Source: an uncultured Collinsella sp. (GTDB lineage: Bacteria > Actinomycetota > Coriobacteriia > Coriobacteriales > Coriobacteriaceae). From it: 6,762 bases of DNA. Below, piece by piece: positions 5,834 to 6,762 of the stretch. The DNA is taken from the NCBI GenBank assembly GCA_900554465.1, contig USHF01000084.1, positions 1 through 6,762 on the forward strand. Reading direction: 5' to 3'. The notes beneath the pieces are model-generated. The model saw only the letters and a list, made by a program, of their open reading frames with translations. It searched no databases and was not told the origin of the DNA. The stretch's first letter is position 1, and every line of letters starts with the position of its first letter. Made by a program: the position numbers and the translations under genes.

Positions 5834-5857
5834 AATAATCCTCAGCTGCTGATTATT
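5834..5857. repeat. 24-base dyad upstream of kup
   Basis: AATAATC (5834-5840) is the reverse complement of GATTATT (5851-5857). The centre is AGCT (5844-5847), and the three bases on each side between arm and centre do not match. The arms lie two DNA turns or less apart, as in an operator for a dimeric regulator. It could also be a weak terminator for the EamA gene, but there is no T run and the stem is AT-rich. Confidence 0.4.
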
Positions 5858-5891
5858 TATCTACGCAGGTAGCATTTCAAAGCAGGGGCTT

Positions 5892-6762
5892 TTAAGCACG
5901 TGCTATCTGGGCGATGCCAGCCTTGGCGTTTGCGCGTTTGCCGGCGAGTTCGCAAAAGAGCGCGCCGCCGATGATAAGCGCGGCGCCCATCAGGCGGACC
6001 GGTGTTATGGCTTCACCCAAAAGGGCGGCCGAGAACACGACCGCCGAAAGCGGCTCGAGGTAGCCGACGACGGCGACGGTCTGGACGGGCAGCTTGGCGA
6101 CGGCGCTAAAGTAGAGCAGGCAACCAATGCCGGTGTTGACGACGCCGAGCATAGCGACGGCGCGCCAATCAATACTGGCGGCGACGCCGGCGGACAGGAA
6201 TGAGGGAGCGTCCTGCGTGATAAGTGTGAGGGCCAGCGCGGTCACAAAGGCGGCGCTCACCTGGAGCGTGGAGTTCTCGAGGCCTTCGATGTGTGGCGCA
6301 CCCTTGCTAGCGATGACCATCAATGCGTAGCAGAAGGCCGAGACGATGCCGCAGACAATACCCGCAATGGGCATATTGCCGCCTAGACCTTGTGCCGCAA
6401 TGAGAAAAGCACCGCAGGCGACGGCGATAAAGCCGGCGATTTTGCTGCCGGTCAGCTTTTCGCCAAAAATGAGCGGGGAGAGGGCCATAACGATGATGGG
6501 GCCACAGTAATACAACAGCGAGGAGATACCAACGCCGATCGTCTGATAGGCGCGGAACAGGAAAATCCAGCTGGCGCCCAGCGCGGCGCCCGAGACGATG
6601 AGCGCTGCGGCCTCGCGGGGGCGAGACGGAGCCTGCAGGTTATGGCGCTTGGTTATGAAGAGGATGGCGGCAAGGGTGAGAGCGCCCAAAAACGTGCGCA
6701 ACAGTACGATATCGGAGCTCGGCAGCGCGATGGCAGCGGCGATGATGCCGTTGGAGCCAAAC
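5892..6762 (-). CDS. EamA-domain (drug/metabolite transporter superfamily) permease, 5' end beyond right edge
   Basis: The minus-strand frame stays open from the window edge to a TAA at 5892-5894, giving 289 visible residues. The visible part begins FGSNGIIAAAIALPSSDIVLLRTF with TTG in the interior, so an initiation at 6701 would cut off the first membrane helix. The family usually has about 280-310 residues, so only a few N-terminal residues are missing. Two EamA repeats can be seen. The first ends at SPLIFGEKLTGSKIAGF and GAFLIAAQG; the second at YLEPLSAVVFSAALLGEAIT and ALIIGGALF. Together they give about ten hydrophobic helices and a short basic cytoplasmic tail. Such proteins export or exchange metabolites such as amino acids, but the substrate cannot be inferred. 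It is co-directional with kup, 157 bases upstream of the preferred kup start, and no strong terminator separates them. Confidence 0.88.
   Translation of the reverse strand, partial: FGSNGIIAAAIALPSSDIVLLRTFLGALTLAAILFITKRHNLQAPSRPREAAALIVSGAALGASWIFLFRAYQTIGVGISSLLYYCGPIIVMALSPLIFGEKLTGSKIAGFIAVACGAFLIAAQGLGGNMPIAGIVCGIVSAFCYALMVIASKGAPHIEGLENSTLQVSAAFVTALALTLITQDAPSFLSAGVAASIDWRAVAMLGVVNTGIGCLLYFSAVAKLPVQTVAVVGYLEPLSAVVFSAALLGEAITPVRLMGAALIIGGALFCELAGKRANAKAGIAQIARA

Noticed and set aside
5753..5891. c-di-AMP (ydaO-type) riboswitch in the kup leader
   Set aside because: The interval is short and AT-rich, and I cannot find the conserved G-rich core of that riboswitch.
5879..5892. Terminator hairpin AAAGC/GCTTT at the EamA stop codon
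   Set aside because: The stem is only 5 bp, overlaps the stop codon and is not followed by a T run on the minus strand.

Overview
The window reads as chromosomal DNA of a G+C-rich, probably gut-dwelling Gram-positive bacterium. The best guess is a Collinsella-like member of the Coriobacteriia. This is an inference from the high G+C coding style, Shine-Dalgarno sites of the AGGAGG/GGGAG type, and the gene set (bile salt hydrolase, Kup, an AzgA-type purine permease, an EamA exporter). No rRNA or tRNA gene, insertion sequence, phage gene or CRISPR array is visible, so this looks like ordinary core or accessory chromosome rather than a mobile island.

Layout from left to right: (1) the 5' end of a minus-strand gene for a secreted or membrane-anchored protein (1-193), cut by the window edge; (2) its roughly 140-base leader, with inverted repeats close to the ribosome binding site; (3) a minus-strand NCS2/AzgA-type purine permease (401-1714) with a strong terminator at 331-377; (4) a divergent intergenic region (1715-1907) with candidate -10 boxes for both sides and three TTGTAA/TTACAA half-sites; (5) a plus-strand short peptide-deformylase-family protein (1908-2327) whose HExxH motif reads HMIDH, followed by two overlapping hairpins; (6) a plus-strand choloylglycine (bile salt) hydrolase (2459-3424) with every catalytic residue in place; (7) a shared convergent terminator (3448-3483); (8) a minus-strand Kup potassium transporter (3506-5734, GTG start preferred) with an acidic C-terminal extension; (9) an AT-rich intergenic region with a dyad; (10) a minus-strand EamA/DMT transporter (5892-6762) that runs off the right edge.

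The genes look like separate transcription units, not one pathway. The shared theme is membrane transport (purine bases, potassium, an unknown EamA solute) plus bile-salt deconjugation. One link is worth testing: bile salt hydrolase needs its initiator Met removed to expose Cys2, Met removal normally follows deformylation, and the gene just upstream is a deformylase-family protein. That protein has, however, lost the catalytic glutamate.

No wholly new system is evident. The most unusual items are the HMIDH deformylase-like protein and the regulatory-looking repeats in three intergenic regions.
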